From: Nemophila menziesii
Taxonomy: Eukaryota > Streptophyta > Magnoliopsida > Boraginales > Hydrophyllaceae
Assembly (NCBI GenBank): GCA_029959085.1
Contig: JARWIR010000010.1
Location: forward strand, 12,793,001 to 12,857,000
Length of the DNA stretch: 64,000 nt
Direction: 5' to 3'
Under the pieces are notes generated by a model. It saw nothing but the letters and a program-made list of their open reading frames with translations. It was not told the origin of the DNA and did not search any database. Below, piece by piece: positions 8,579 through 19,630 of this stretch. A program made the translations under genes and the position numbers. Positions within the stretch are counted from its first letter, which is position 1, and each line of letters begins with the position of its first letter.

Positions 8579-10129
8579 TGATGTATCCTTTTGTGTGATA
8601 GATTAATCGTATCATAGTAAATATTTTTGGGGGGGTTAAATAGGAGTTATTTGAGGGATTATTCCCTATGTTTAGACATATTCTCATTTCTTATCTAGTT
8701 TTACTTTTAGAGATTTTTGTGCGTGAAATGAATCTTAAGTGTGGAATTTTTAGGTACTTGGATGATAAAATACCATAATACGAGGACAATAAGTTAAGAT
8801 AGAAAGTTCAAACCCAATTTATGGTGTTAAAGGACTAAAAAGACACGTTTGGAAAACTAGAGCGTTTACAAGCAAAGCTTGGAAAATCGACTTAAGAGAG
8901 TCACCACGTGAAATTGACAAATATTCTTAGAGAGACATTTGGTTTCATGGTAGAACTTGAAGTTGGGAGAGCTTGAGAGGCAACAGTTTGTGATTTCGAG
9001 TTAAGATGAAAGAGTTAGTGAAGTCGCAACTGCCATGGCTCGAACCAGTCTGCTCCCCATGTAAAACATTTTTTTGTTGACTTAGGCCCTTTAAAAGGGG
9101 TCCACAACTCCTAAGACGTTTTGGTACCTTATTATATCAAGAACAATTATCTAGAAAGGTACACAATTCAAAACACATGATTAGACATGTTTGGGAGAAG
9201 AGAGAAGCGCCTGGAGTATAGAAGAGATTAAGTTGGAACCTTACTCCATCCTTCTACAGAATTCCATCCTCATTCTTAGGGTAATTTGTAATAGTTTTAT
9301 ATTTTAAACATGATTCTGATACTTTTATCCTTTAAATTTATTTCTTTCATTATGAAATAAATACATTTTACCTTGAGTATTTCATTTATATATGAACCTT
9401 AGTGATGATTGATGATTATCTATGTTGTTTATGATTAATATATGTTTAATTGAATTAGGTATATAATTTCCTTTTTTTATTAATTTAATTTATTTGTTGC
9501 CTTTATCCTGATCAAATATTAGGCAACCTATTAGTTTTCTAATTACACGCGGAATGGGGGTCGAGAACATAGGAATCATTCATATGCGTCATGTGCGCGT
9601 TAGTGTCCCTGACGGGTTTGAATAGCCAGATAATCGTAAAGGGTATTTACCATTAACGTCGAGTACTCGTTTATAGTTCATTCCGAAGAGGTATTTTACG
9701 GTGTTAGGTAGCCTTATAAGCTACACAAAAGGGTGTTATAAGGAAGTTAGAATCCCGATTAATGTGAACTTACCGATTTTCCCTTATAACTAGAATCATC
9801 ATTCGTGACTATTGGGGATTACTAGCTATACTCAAGCTATATATCTCATATCTTATCTCGTTGTAAAATTGCATTCCATTCTTATTTAATTAAAATATAA
9901 ATTTTATTATATTTCACTTTAATCCCTTAATTGAAAACAAAAACAAATATTACATCTTTTACTTCTTGTCCTTTCGTTATCTCAACTAAATTCTGAATGC
10001 TTTACAAAAACACGATAGTACTTAACATCAAATTTCCTATAGAAAATGATCTTATATAATTACTTATTTCTTGAGAACGTCTGGTACAATTTCATGGAGT
10101 GATCTAGAGGTCTAGATTAGTTTATCACA
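8579..10129 (+). repeat. Lone LTR related to elements B and D
   Basis: It begins TGATGTATCC and ends TTTATCACA, about 1551 bp, and aligns along its length by eye with the LTR at 14068-15602. Both neighbours (8510-8578 and 10130-10500) are parts of one TNP2 gene, so this is best read as a solo LTR left by recombination, not as the 5' LTR of B. The flanking five bases (AAGGG and CCTTG) do not match, so either the ends are slightly off or the target duplication has decayed. Confidence 0.65.
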
Positions 10130-10500
10130 CCTTGGGAGATACATGGAGAAAGGGAAATCTCTATCGATGGGCAAACCCAAATACACATTACTCTGATCAC
10201 AAAAAAAAATTTGGATTACGCTCGTATTTTCCAACTGATATCATCGACTAGATGACGTAACACATCGTCATATCATATACTTTGGGGTGTGTCTCAAATT
10301 TTATAGTCGTTGCAACCTTGAATCCTTAAAAATGTATCGAAATATTATATGAGGTACTTTATTCCCCTTATTCAGAACCCACCTAGATTCACAACAAACT
10401 TGACATCTCTTGAGGATTTCATTCTCTATATAATAGAATGCACAATCATTTAGACAAACAGTGATCGTAATGTATCCTATACCCATACTTTTAACTTATA
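10130..10500 (-). pseudogene. TNP2 transposase relic, start of Transposase_21
   Basis: The minus strand opens with MGIGYITITVCLNDCAFYY, then LKRCQVCCESRW, NKGNKVPHIIFRYI and SRLQRL. These match the conserved TNP2 order (ID-C-NDC-L-W, C-VC--SRW, KVP-KV-RYFP, PRLQRL), including the Cys pairs. Downstream, toward 10130, VLRHLVDDISWK and YLGLPIDRDFPFSMYL continue the domain across frameshifts and stops. It ends exactly at the lone LTR. Confidence 0.85.
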
Positions 10501-10539
10501 GTTGCACTCCTCATACAATAGTCAAATTATCTCCTTTAG

Positions 10540-10860
10540 GTAAAGTACGACCCCGCCGATTCCATGAATTGCCTTCTGTTGCTTCTCACGCATCACCAAC
10601 TTCTATCTATATCTGAATCAAAAGGAATTTCTTCAAAATCCATTACCAATAAATCGTGGTAACTGAAACAATGTGACGTCAAGATTTCTCTGGTGAACGC
10701 TCAAGCTTTCCAAAGTGACATCTAACTCTTTTGACGCCTTCTCTTGGTTTTGAACTTGATTTCTTGACTTGTCCTCATCTCCTTGGACTCTAGTTTCAAC
10801 CATGTACCCTAAAATCTACACTTAACACAAAATCAAGTCATAACATTTCTATCAACATAA
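10540..10860 (-). repeat. Inverted LTR fragment
   Basis: The minus strand aligns by eye with 14210-14420 of the element B LTR (shared GATGAGGA-AAGTCA, AGAGTTA/GTCACTTTGG, TTCAGTTACCACGA). It is a diverged internal LTR piece in the opposite orientation, separating the TNP2 relic from the body of element B. Confidence 0.6.
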
Positions 10861-10989
10861 ATATGTCCAAAGAAAGATATGGAAAATTTTAGAAAAAATT
10901 CCCCCACTTAGGTCCAATAAACCCTCAAAAAGATGTCTCGTAAATAGATTAATCTGTCACAAAAGAGGAGATGTCAATTGCAACCCAAT

Positions 10990-11745
10990 TTACCTTTTGT
11001 GGAAGCAATCCAACACATGCCGAAATATCAAATATTCATGAAGGGTATGCTATCCAACAAATGGAAAAACTTAGTGGGGAAAATGGTTGGATTACCCGAG
11101 GAATGTTAGTGCGATAGGTCAATGCAAGTTCCCTCCGAATTTAAAGGATCCCATAAGTTTTATCATTACTATCTCCATTGGTGAAGAGTGGACCGGGAAA
11201 GCGTTACGTGATTTAGCCGCAAGTATCAATCTCATGCCAAAGTCATTATTTGAGAAGTTGAACATTGGGAGAGTAAGGCCTACTACCATGACCTTGAAAA
11301 GTGGTGGATAGGTCTATATCCCAACCCGAGTCAAAGACAGAGGATGTACTCATCAACGCAGGTAATTTTATATTTCTGTGTAATTTCATTATTCTTTACT
11401 ATGACACTGATTATAATGTATCAATCATCTTAGGGCGGCCATTCTTAGCCATGGGGAATACTTTGATTGATGTAGAAAATGGTGAACTGATCACGCGAGT
11501 GCAAGAAGGGGAGGTCAAATTCAACGTGTTCAAGGCAATGAAGTTCCCATGTGAGTGTGACCAAGAACTTGTATAAGAAGATTCCAAGAGAGACCATGAG
11601 AAAGAGTGAAAGAGATGAGTGGGACCATTCGTTTTTACTGGAGTTATTTCACACAAGGTGACTAAAGTGAAAGCTAATAAGATTTTTAAGTTTTGATTGG
11701 TTGATCAGAGTAGACACACGCATTGTTGGGGATTATTTGTTAAGA
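10990..11745 (+). pseudogene. Aspartic protease and integrase tail of element B, broken
   Basis: The segment PFVEAIQHMPKYQIFMKG leads into the GLPEE block, but in shifting frames. The active-site region reads LRDLAASINLMP, so the usual D-L-G is D-L-A and the preceding Cys is Arg. A stop at 11309 is bridged by an overlapping frame from 11301, which carries SIILGRPFLAMGNTLIDVEN. After the stop at 11574 the integrase tail is recognisable as VGPFVFTGVISHKV and THCWGLFVKK. Product inactive. Confidence 0.8.
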
Positions 11746-11994
11746 AAAGAAAAACTTGAGGTAACCAGTCGAGTTTACTAACGTTAACAAAATCCAATAA
11801 GGGTGAAAATTCATTTGTATATTAGTTTATTGCATTTTTAGTAGTTTAAATTTCGTTCTTAGTAGTTGTAATATATGAGTTTTAAGTGTTTACTATGTTT
11901 AATGAGAAGGTATTAATGTTTTTAATGAATAGGTGAGGAAACGTTTGAGTTTTGAGTGAAATGAGAGGAGAAACCGAGACTCTAATTGTTGCAA

Positions 11995-12317
11995 ACGGTA
12001 TACCAAGCCCAATGAACGGTATACCGCTCAGCATCAAGCCCTCTCGACCACAACGTTACACAATAAAAGGCAGAACACTAAGGCCTCGATCAGTATATTG
12101 TGCCCTACGGGCGGTATAACGCTGCTCAAAAGAGACTGTGGTCACTACACATGCGACACAAAAGGACATATACATTTAAGGATGTGAGTGGTATACCGCG
12201 CCCATCGGGCATTATACTGTTCCCCATCCAAGGGCCATGGCGAGAGAGCCACGTTTTGCGAATTTAAAAACACTAAGAATTCGAGTGGATTATTGTGCCC
12301 TACAGGCGGTATACCGC
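11995..12317 (+). repeat. Palindrome cluster of element B
   Basis: Palindromes centred on GGTATACC lie at 11995-12004, 12017-12026 (CGGTATACCG), 12111-12122, 12188-12199 and 12306-12317 (GCGGTATACCGC). Three of them sit against a second inverted repeat: GCCCTACGGGC at 12102-12112, GCCCATCGGGC at 12200-12210 and GCCCTACAGGC at 12297-12307. Position and pairing match the clusters in A and D, but the palindrome sequences differ. Confidence 0.75.
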
Positions 12318-12466
12318 TGCCATTGAGTATCGACATGCGCGATTAACATCTCGATGGAAAAAAAGGAGTATAAAAGTAGTTTTCAGAATATGTAATTAAA
12401 GATCCATAACTTTGGCATGCGAGCTCCGACTTCAGTGGTTCAGGAGGCCACAGAAAGCTGAGAAAA

Positions 12467-12709
12467 ATGTCAACAACTTCCGTTGCTAACATTTTTCAGT
12501 ATGAGGAACAAATAAAGCTGCATCCACCCATTAATAAGGCCAAGGAGCGTTTAAGCGCATTTTCACTGATCGAGAACGTCAACCCCAAAATTGGGGATTC
12601 AGCAATTTTCGCAAAAGTAAGTACCTTTCCATTTCTTGTGAACTGTGTTATGTGCTTATTTTTATTTTTTAAAATTTTTTTTGTGTCTTTTCAACTCGTG
12701 GGGACATGA
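12467..12709 (+). CDS. Small third reading frame of element B (hypothetical)
   Basis: An 80-residue frame opening MSTTSVANIFQYEEQIKL follows the palindrome cluster, where D has its 71-residue frame and A a broken one. The first 50 residues look like ordinary soluble protein. The rest is hydrophobic and T-rich and probably lies beyond a splice-donor-like AAAAGTAAGT at 12613-12622. I do not recognise the product. Confidence 0.3.
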   Translation: MSTTSVANIFQYEEQIKLHPPINKAKERLSAFSLIENVNPKIGDSAIFAKVSTFPFLVNCVMCLFLFFKIFFVSFQLVGT

Positions 12710-12712
12710 CTC
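12693..12712 (+). other. Degraded copy of the family stem-loop
   Basis: AACTCGTG GGGA CATGACTC is at the position of the perfect stem-loop of A (3294-3313). Two of eight pairs are lost. The following GGGTGGGATTCGTTG also matches A and D. Confidence 0.5.
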
Positions 12713-13367
12713 AGTTTTGATTTAGGGGTGGGATTCGTTGTACTGATTCCCATTTTTTTAATTGCTTTAGAAAAATCACACACTTTTAAAAAAAATTATT
12801 GAATAATATAGGGAATAGGTGTAGAAGTTAAAGTATGCACCTAGTAAGCTTAATCTAGACGACTTAATGATAGATAAGAAGTGTGTCTTTTGAAATGTTT
12901 ATATTTTGCTTAAAGTTCTTATATGTAATCATGTAATTATAGATAAAACTAATTAGTAAGAAATGCAAAGAAGATAAGTTTGAACGAGGTGAGAACGAGT
13001 GGTGTGTAGAACGTGAGGTCCGACCTAAAATTAATTAATTTACAATTGAAAAGTAAATATTTAAGGAGACCACTTAGCTAGACAAATGATTGAGGCAATG
13101 ATTTGTTATCCCTTTAAGCCTTTTGCTTGGTCATCTATCATGTCTTAGCCTCGTTCTAGCCTTTGTAGCATTTTCTTTGATAGCCATGTTATAAACCTAT
13201 ACCCTATAGTTTTAGGACTTGACTATATGACCTGCTCTTGAATCACATTCCTAGGACTAGTTGACTTGGCGCTTGAGTTTGGGGTTGTGGGTGTATGTGA
13301 TTATGGGATACATCGGGTGGGTAGATGTTTATTTCACGCATATTCATTGTGCCCTTTGTTTTAATCC

Positions 13368-13631
13368 ATGCCAGATTTGAGAAAGGAAAAAATTGAGAAA
13401 AAAGTTAAAGAAAATAAGCGACATGAGACTCACATAAAAAAAGGTGTCGTGTTTGACTTACAAAAAGTGATGAAGAGGAAAAGAAAGAATAAAGATATTA
13501 AAAGAATAAAGAAAAAATCTCGGATAGGACATATTATGATATTGGTTAGGACTTTTGGAGGCAATGCTACGACATCAAACAAGTTGAGTGAGCATGATTA
13601 TGAGCGGAAACTCAAGCTATTGGGGGATTAG
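13368..13631 (+). CDS. Lys-rich small reading frame in element B (hypothetical)
   Basis: An 87-residue frame, MPDLRKEKIEKKVKENKRH onward, very rich in Lys and Arg over residues 4-60. It matches the purine-rich tract of element A in place and in the flanking GATTTGA text. Length is not preserved in A, so it may be low-complexity untranslated sequence that happens to be open. Confidence 0.2.
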   Translation: MPDLRKEKIEKKVKENKRHETHIKKGVVFDLQKVMKRKRKNKDIKRIKKKSRIGHIMILVRTFGGNATTSNKLSEHDYERKLKLLGD

Positions 13632-14067
13632 TTGATGGATAGTGAGGAGTGGGCCAAATGCTCATTCTAAATTATCTCAAATATTTATCACACCCTACCT
13701 TAAGACTACGCTACACCTTAAGACCTCAATATTTCTAGTTGGTTGGATAAGTAACGGTTAAACAGATAAGGATCGGCTGAGTGGAGTACTAAACAATATG
13801 GTAGGACCAAGGAACAACCTATAGCCACCGTTTCGAACTAAGTGAAATTGCGAAACTAATTTTATTCTTGATATTTTTATTATGTTGGTTATTTGTATGA
13901 TAAGTATACTTGTATATTAATTCTTATGCATTACTTCATGATATTTTTTAGTTATAGCTTTGGGATCATTATTTATCTTCTCTCTGCTTTGATTGATTGG
14001 ACTTAGGACCCATTGAGTTATTTTTGTTTTTATTTTCTCGGGACGACAAAATTTGATTTGGAGGTCT

Positions 14068-15602
14068 TGATGTCTATTTTTTGTGATGATTTAATCATAT
14101 CATGAGAAATATTTTTGGGAGTTTATTGGGCCTAAATGATGGATTTTTCTCTAATATTTGACATATTGTATTTTTCCTTCTCATTTTTGAAATATTTCTA
14201 TTTATAGAGATTTTGTGCCTTAATTTTGTGTTATGTGTGTATCTTTTAGGTACATGTTTAATAAAATATGTCTAGATGATGAGGAGAAGTCAGGAAGTCA
14301 AGTCCAACCCCAAACCAAGGTGTTGAAAGAGCAAAGAGTCACTTTGGCGAAGTTAGAGCATTTACCCGCAAATTCCTTGAAGCCATTGATTCAGTTACCA
14401 CGAATAATTTGGTCAGATTTTTGGACAAAATTCCTTGTGATTTGGATAGATCTTGAAGTCAGTGACACTTGAGTATTGTCAGAAGTCAAGTCGAAATTAA
14501 GATGAAGAAGTTATGCTAATTTTTCCATCGTGGCTCGAACTAGTCCAACAATAAAAAAGACGGGGTTAGGCAATTAAAACCTACCAAGTAGGCCAAGTGG
14601 ATCCAAAACATTTTATATTAGCTATATAATTATTTAAGAAGCTAAAAAACAAAAACCAATGATTAGAAGAGAAGGAAATAACGCCTAGATCCAGAGACAA
14701 AGAAAAATAGAAAAGGGTTTCTACACCAAAATCCATCATTCTTTATCATCCGGAATCCGTTTGCTATCAATTTTGTAGAGTAACTTAATTCCATTTTTTA
14801 TTTTAAAGATGATTATCGTATTATTATTCAGTATTTTTTCTTGTATGAGTATGAGCTAAACCTTTGATTGCTTGAGAACTGCTTATGTATTAACCTTAAA
14901 ATATTTATTTGATGTTATTTGGATATTGAGATTATATTATTAAAATAAATTGAGTTTATTTCCATTGAAATTATCTTTGTGGTGTTGTATACTCATATAT
15001 TGATTACATATTGGATAGTATTAGTAATTGGACTATCGCCTAGGAGGTGGGTTGGATTACAGACATAGTATATAGGCGCTTGGTGTGCGTCTGTGAGTCA
15101 AGAGGTCTTGATTAGTCAAGAAGTCGTTAAGGTTTGAACCTAAAACATCTAAAAGTATTATAGGGTCACTCGGGAGAGGTCTCTAATATCGTAGGATAGC
15201 TTCCTATCTACCCAGGAGGGATTTGGGAAGACCACTGAATCCCGACTAATGTGAAATGACCAATTATCCCTTATATTTAGAAATACCAAATTAGTTGAAT
15301 TTGGGAATTAGTAGCTAGAATAAAACATATCTCTCTCATACTCAAAACCTTTTTTTAGTTTATTTACATATTGTCTTTAATTATTTTCACTTAGTTTTAA
15401 TTATAAAAAAAACCAAAAAAACATTATTTACTTTTATCGTCATTTATCTTGCAACTAGGCTATTATACTCATAAACACAATTATTATAACCTTAATAGTC
15501 CCCGTGGAGACGATAAACCTCCATACTTATAAATTTATTACTTCTCAATGACCCATACACTTGCGGTACGTCACCCTTCTTTTGTGTCTATTTATTATCA
15601 CA
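14068..15602 (+). repeat. LTR shared by elements B and C
   Basis: Starts TGATGTCT after a GAGGTCT purine tract and ends TTATTATCACA, about 1535 bp, homologous to 8579-10129 and to the D LTR. B ends at its left edge and gag-type sequence of C begins right after its right edge, so it is both the 3' LTR of B and the 5' LTR of C, as expected after LTR-LTR recombination. Confidence 0.7.
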
Positions 15603-17020
15603 CCTTTGGTGACGACACCAGCTTTGAAGGCATTCCTAGAATCTCTATTAGAAAGCTCAGCTGAGTTAAAGAAAACTCTAAATAATTTCATGATGATGAC
15701 ATGTGAGAAAATGGAAAAAAGAATGATACGTTAAACTCTTGAGGGCCAATATTGCAAATATTGCAACAACAAATTACTTAGATCACCAAATCTCGTCAAC
15801 AACTACAACATATTCAATACAACGCAGCTTGTTCTAGGTACAAATATTGATGTTAAGTTACTTATTCATGGGGATGGAAATGTTAGTTATGGATTGTGAA
15901 ACGCCATCGGTCTCCAGAGTGGAACTCTTCTAGCACCACCACATGTTGTGTCTAGTGAAGAGATGATCAAGGAGAAAGTTTTCTGCAACCAAATATAGAA
16001 GAGATAATAATTGAGAATTGGGTGAACTATGTGGAAGAGGAAGTGTTCAAGAATCCATTTAAAATACCAAGAGTGAAATAAAACGAGAGACAAACCTCCA
16101 CCATAAAAAGCTCGCCCACCACCCTCTTTTCCATCAAGAGTAGCCAAAAATAGTGATACTTCTGAGTACAAGAATTTTATCGATATGTTAAGCTAACTAA
16201 ATGTCAACATTCATTTACACGTAACCATCAAGATAGTACCTAAGTACCTTTGATTCTTCAAGACACAACTCTTTAAGAAGAAAAAAAATCAAATAATACG
16301 AGATTGTTGTACAAACTTGGGAAGTATCATTCAAAATACAAAGAAAGAATCCACTTAAGTTCAAAGATCTGGGAGGTTTCAAGCTTCCAACCAAAATTGG
16401 TAATACATAACCAAAAAGATTTATGTGACTTGGGAGCGAGTGTAATCCTCGTGCCACATATTGTGTTTATTGAGTTGGGCATTAAAGAAGCGAAACCGAA
16501 CATTGCTATAATTTAAATGGAGGAACATACATTTAAATGCCCATGGGGAGTGGTCGAGGACGTATTAGTGCACGTAGGTGAATTCAATATATGATTTTAC
16601 GATACTTCATTATGATGCTGATCAAAACATCTCTCTCATATTGGAGAATCAATTCTTGGTCACAAGGAGCACAATGGTAAACATATATGTAGGATCAATT
16701 ACCTTGAGCATCGAAAACAAATCTCAAATGGTCTATATCTAAATAACATCTCAATGGTACAAGGTGTGGCCTAAAGATCAATTGTTAAGACCCCAAGAAA
16801 AACCATGCGGAACATATGAGTTTGGGGTAGGGGATAAAGTTGTTTTGAAAACTCCCACCACCACAAATAAAACACGTAACTACCAAGAGACTTGGATACG
16901 GCCATTCTAAAGTCGTCTTAAATAAGGTGATCAAAGTACAAGGAAAGAAAAAAATTTATGTTTTGATTGGTTGATCCAAAAAGCCTCGCACATCATTGGA
17001 TACTAAGGGGGAGCAAACCG
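15603..17020 (+). pseudogene. Element C: Gag tail, protease and integrase tail, heavily decayed
   Basis: After the LTR comes a gag-like helical stretch (LKKTLNNFMMMTCEKMEKRM, about 15660-15725), then PPPSFPSRVAKNSDTSEYKN (about 16110-16170), the homologue of the PPPFPSRVQKK block of A. The protease motif LCDLGASVILVP lies at 16421-16456 and keeps the catalytic Asp. ILENQFLVT-like sequence and an integrase-tail remnant ending in a LAHHW string (about 17000) follow. Stops and frameshifts are frequent. Most of gag and the primer site are missing. Confidence 0.65.
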
Positions 17021-18306
17021 GAGCCAAGGTCCATTGGACAGACACCCAAGGAACTTGTGTGCAATTATTCCAGCTACCCAAACATTATTTCCAATGGACA
17101 TAATATGCCCTCACTAAGTCGGAGTGCACAACTATATGAGTAGAAAGAATTCATGGATAGGAGATGTGGTGATAGATATGTAGTGGACCAAAGTATTGTT
17201 CATTTCCTTCTATGCAACTATCCAACATCAACAACTACCCATATTTTGTTTTACAACAAAAATCACCATGCTTGATTTACATATATAATTCAACAATCAA
17301 AATATTTCCACCATATTTTCCAAAACCAATAACCATCTTTTCCTCTTAGTGAATCGAAAAATCCCAATACGCAGCCCATGATCAAATTGATCCGCCGCCA
17401 TATCCACCACCTTTAACGACGGTTCCATACCACTATTCTCCCTAAAACACTACTCACATAAATTGAAGCTTACTATGAACTCAACGAAGCTCGTGTGTCG
17501 ATGCCCTATCAATACAATTCAGGTTCAATCCATTTCTTTCCACAACCGTCGTCTTACCTACTTGATCTCCGCCACTGATCTAAACACACCACGCCTCCTA
17601 CAATCTTCATAATCGAGACCATCGATTGGGACTCAAATCACATATATATTGCTTTTTCCCTCGAAGACATAGCGATCCCCTTTGCCAATGAAATCTAATT
17701 TTAATGACAACTAATTTTCATGTTTTATTTCAATGAAATTGAAATCATTTCACATCCGTCTCTGGGTCCGGCCTGGGTGTATGCGAGAGAAGCGTCCGTT
17801 TAGGGCCTCCAGTGATTTATACAGAAATTCTTGAGATTCAAATTTCTAATAACATAATTTATTGATACATCCCATTAATTTGAATCTCCAGAATTTGCTA
17901 ATCATCTCATATGAATGTGTATTAATATTTATTATTTAGTTGCACATGTGCATACTCAAAATGACTTATCATAGTCATTAATCAAAATATTTCAACTATT
18001 TGTCAGGATTATTATTTCGTATAAATTTATCCTCTTTTATTTGAATATATGTACTTTTACATGTCACGTCATTATTTTGTATTGGAATAATTATAAATCA
18101 TCAACGACAAAATTCTATAGTAACCCCTATGTACATAAATACACCCGGTATGTAGGTTTAGATACTTCATCTAAAAATTTGATATATTTGATCTCACATA
18201 TACGGCCATCCTCAGACACATTAAGACAAATAACTTATCAAAGATCACCTCCGGTTTCTCGAAGCTCACAAGCCGGTATGGTTTCGTCCCTACCAATTCT
18301 CGAAGC
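17021..18306. other. Unassigned AT-rich DNA between element C and the array
   Basis: No convincing gene. One minus-strand stretch (about 18300-18150) is open over some 40 codons in two frames, with a plausible peptide (SEDGRICEIKYIKFLDEVSK), but there is no start, no family match and no continuation. No LTR for element C was found here. Confidence 0.4.
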
Positions 18307-19630
18307 TTACAATTTGTTATTGATAAATGTATACTATAATTCAAAATCAAAATACTAATAGAGAAAGTATAACTCAATAGCTTTTCCATTATTAGGTATT
18401 TAACATAAAGCTAGCATGCCATCCAGTATTAACCAAATAATTTTTGTATGTGGCTAAGGGTTCAAATTTTACAATTTTGAAATATGATCTATGTGTTATT
18501 AATGGGGTGAACTTAGTTTGGCGTTAGAAAGGTGATAAATGTCTCATTGCGGATTACAGGTTTTGTTGTTTTGGCGAAGGAGTTTCTTGGTATGGTGAAT
18601 TGGTTAAAGTATTCGAGGTGGACTTCTTAAAAACATATTCGGTAATGGTATTCGAGTGAGAATGCTATAACACCAAGAAAGGAAGAATACGGAATGAGCA
18701 CGGTGTAACCAAAATCGATAATAAATCGTATTGGTACAAAGATGAGTCATAAATTTTAGAAAATCAAGCAAATATAATGTTATACATTGTTGATCTAGTG
18801 GACACTAAGGGATCGCGACGTGCTTTAAAGAAGTTTGTAAAGTGAGCGATTGTTATTGTTGGAGTGTGGATGTTTAGGGTTCTGTGTCGATAGTTTATAC
18901 ATTTGAGTCGATACCTTTTGTAAATGAGACAACACACATAAATGGATTACGCATTAATAAAAATAGAGTACACCGAAGTCGACGAAGTGATAGTAGAGCA
19001 TGATCTAACTCTTTAGAAGATGATGAAGAGACCGAAGATACTTTAAGATGCGGCTGATATCCATCAAATGATGCATATAAATAGTAATGATGTGATTATT
19101 GCAAATGAAAGGGGAGGATATGAGACAGACTAGTAGTATTAGTTGATTGGTTTTATTTTTTTTATGTCAAAATAACTTATATGTGTTCATAACTAGATTT
19201 TGGAGAATTTTGTTGAGAATTGTGGAATTATTATACTTTTAGTGTACTTTGGGTTTATCATGTCTATTTACGAACAACTGTAAATGAATAACTTTAATAA
19301 AAATGTTTTTTTCAAATATAACACCATTAAAGACCGCAAAAAGAGGCTAGCCACTAAATACCGGATGGATGGTTGCTAAAGTAATAAAGAATTGGCGACC
19401 AAAACGCAACGACTAAAATAAAACTATCTAATGACAACATATAGTCGCTAGAAGTCATAACTTATAGCAAGATGTTAGGTGGTCTGTAAAGATAAACCAT
19501 CTAGCTACCACAGAAATGATTTCTCAGGAAAAATGAATAGTTAACAACCTTTTGAAAACGAGCAACCTTTAGGTACCACAAAAGATCGCAAATAACTATG
19601 CGATCTCTAAAAGCTATTCTCGTAGTAGTG
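18307..19630 (+). mobile_element. CACTA relic in unit 1, 5'-truncated
   Basis: Contains the DUF4216 part of TNP2 (about 18530-18850: SWYGELVKVFEVDFLKTYSV, RIRNEH-VTKIDN-SYWYKDES) with stops. Subterminal repeats of CACTA type follow (GCGACCAAAACGCAACGAC at about 19393, AGTCGCTAG at about 19442). The terminus is CTCGTAGTAGTG at 19619-19630, the complement of CACTACTACGAG. Confidence 0.8.

Larger units (their letters stand above)
10870..15602 (+). mobile_element. Element B: decayed relative of element A, 5'-truncated
   Basis: The order is the same as in A and D: end of gag/start of protease (about 10990), protease and integrase tail (to 11745), the conserved post-stop block, palindrome cluster (11995-12317), small reading frame (12467), stem-loop (12693), Lys-rich tract (13368) and LTR (14068-15602). 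Most of gag and the 5' LTR are gone. Many frameshifts and stops mark it as old. Confidence 0.75.

Noticed and set aside
8579..15602. A complete element B with 8579-10129 as its 5' LTR
   Set aside because: The DNA right after 10129 is minus-strand TNP2, not a primer site and gag, and the same TNP2 gene continues on the other side at 8578. A solo LTR fits better.
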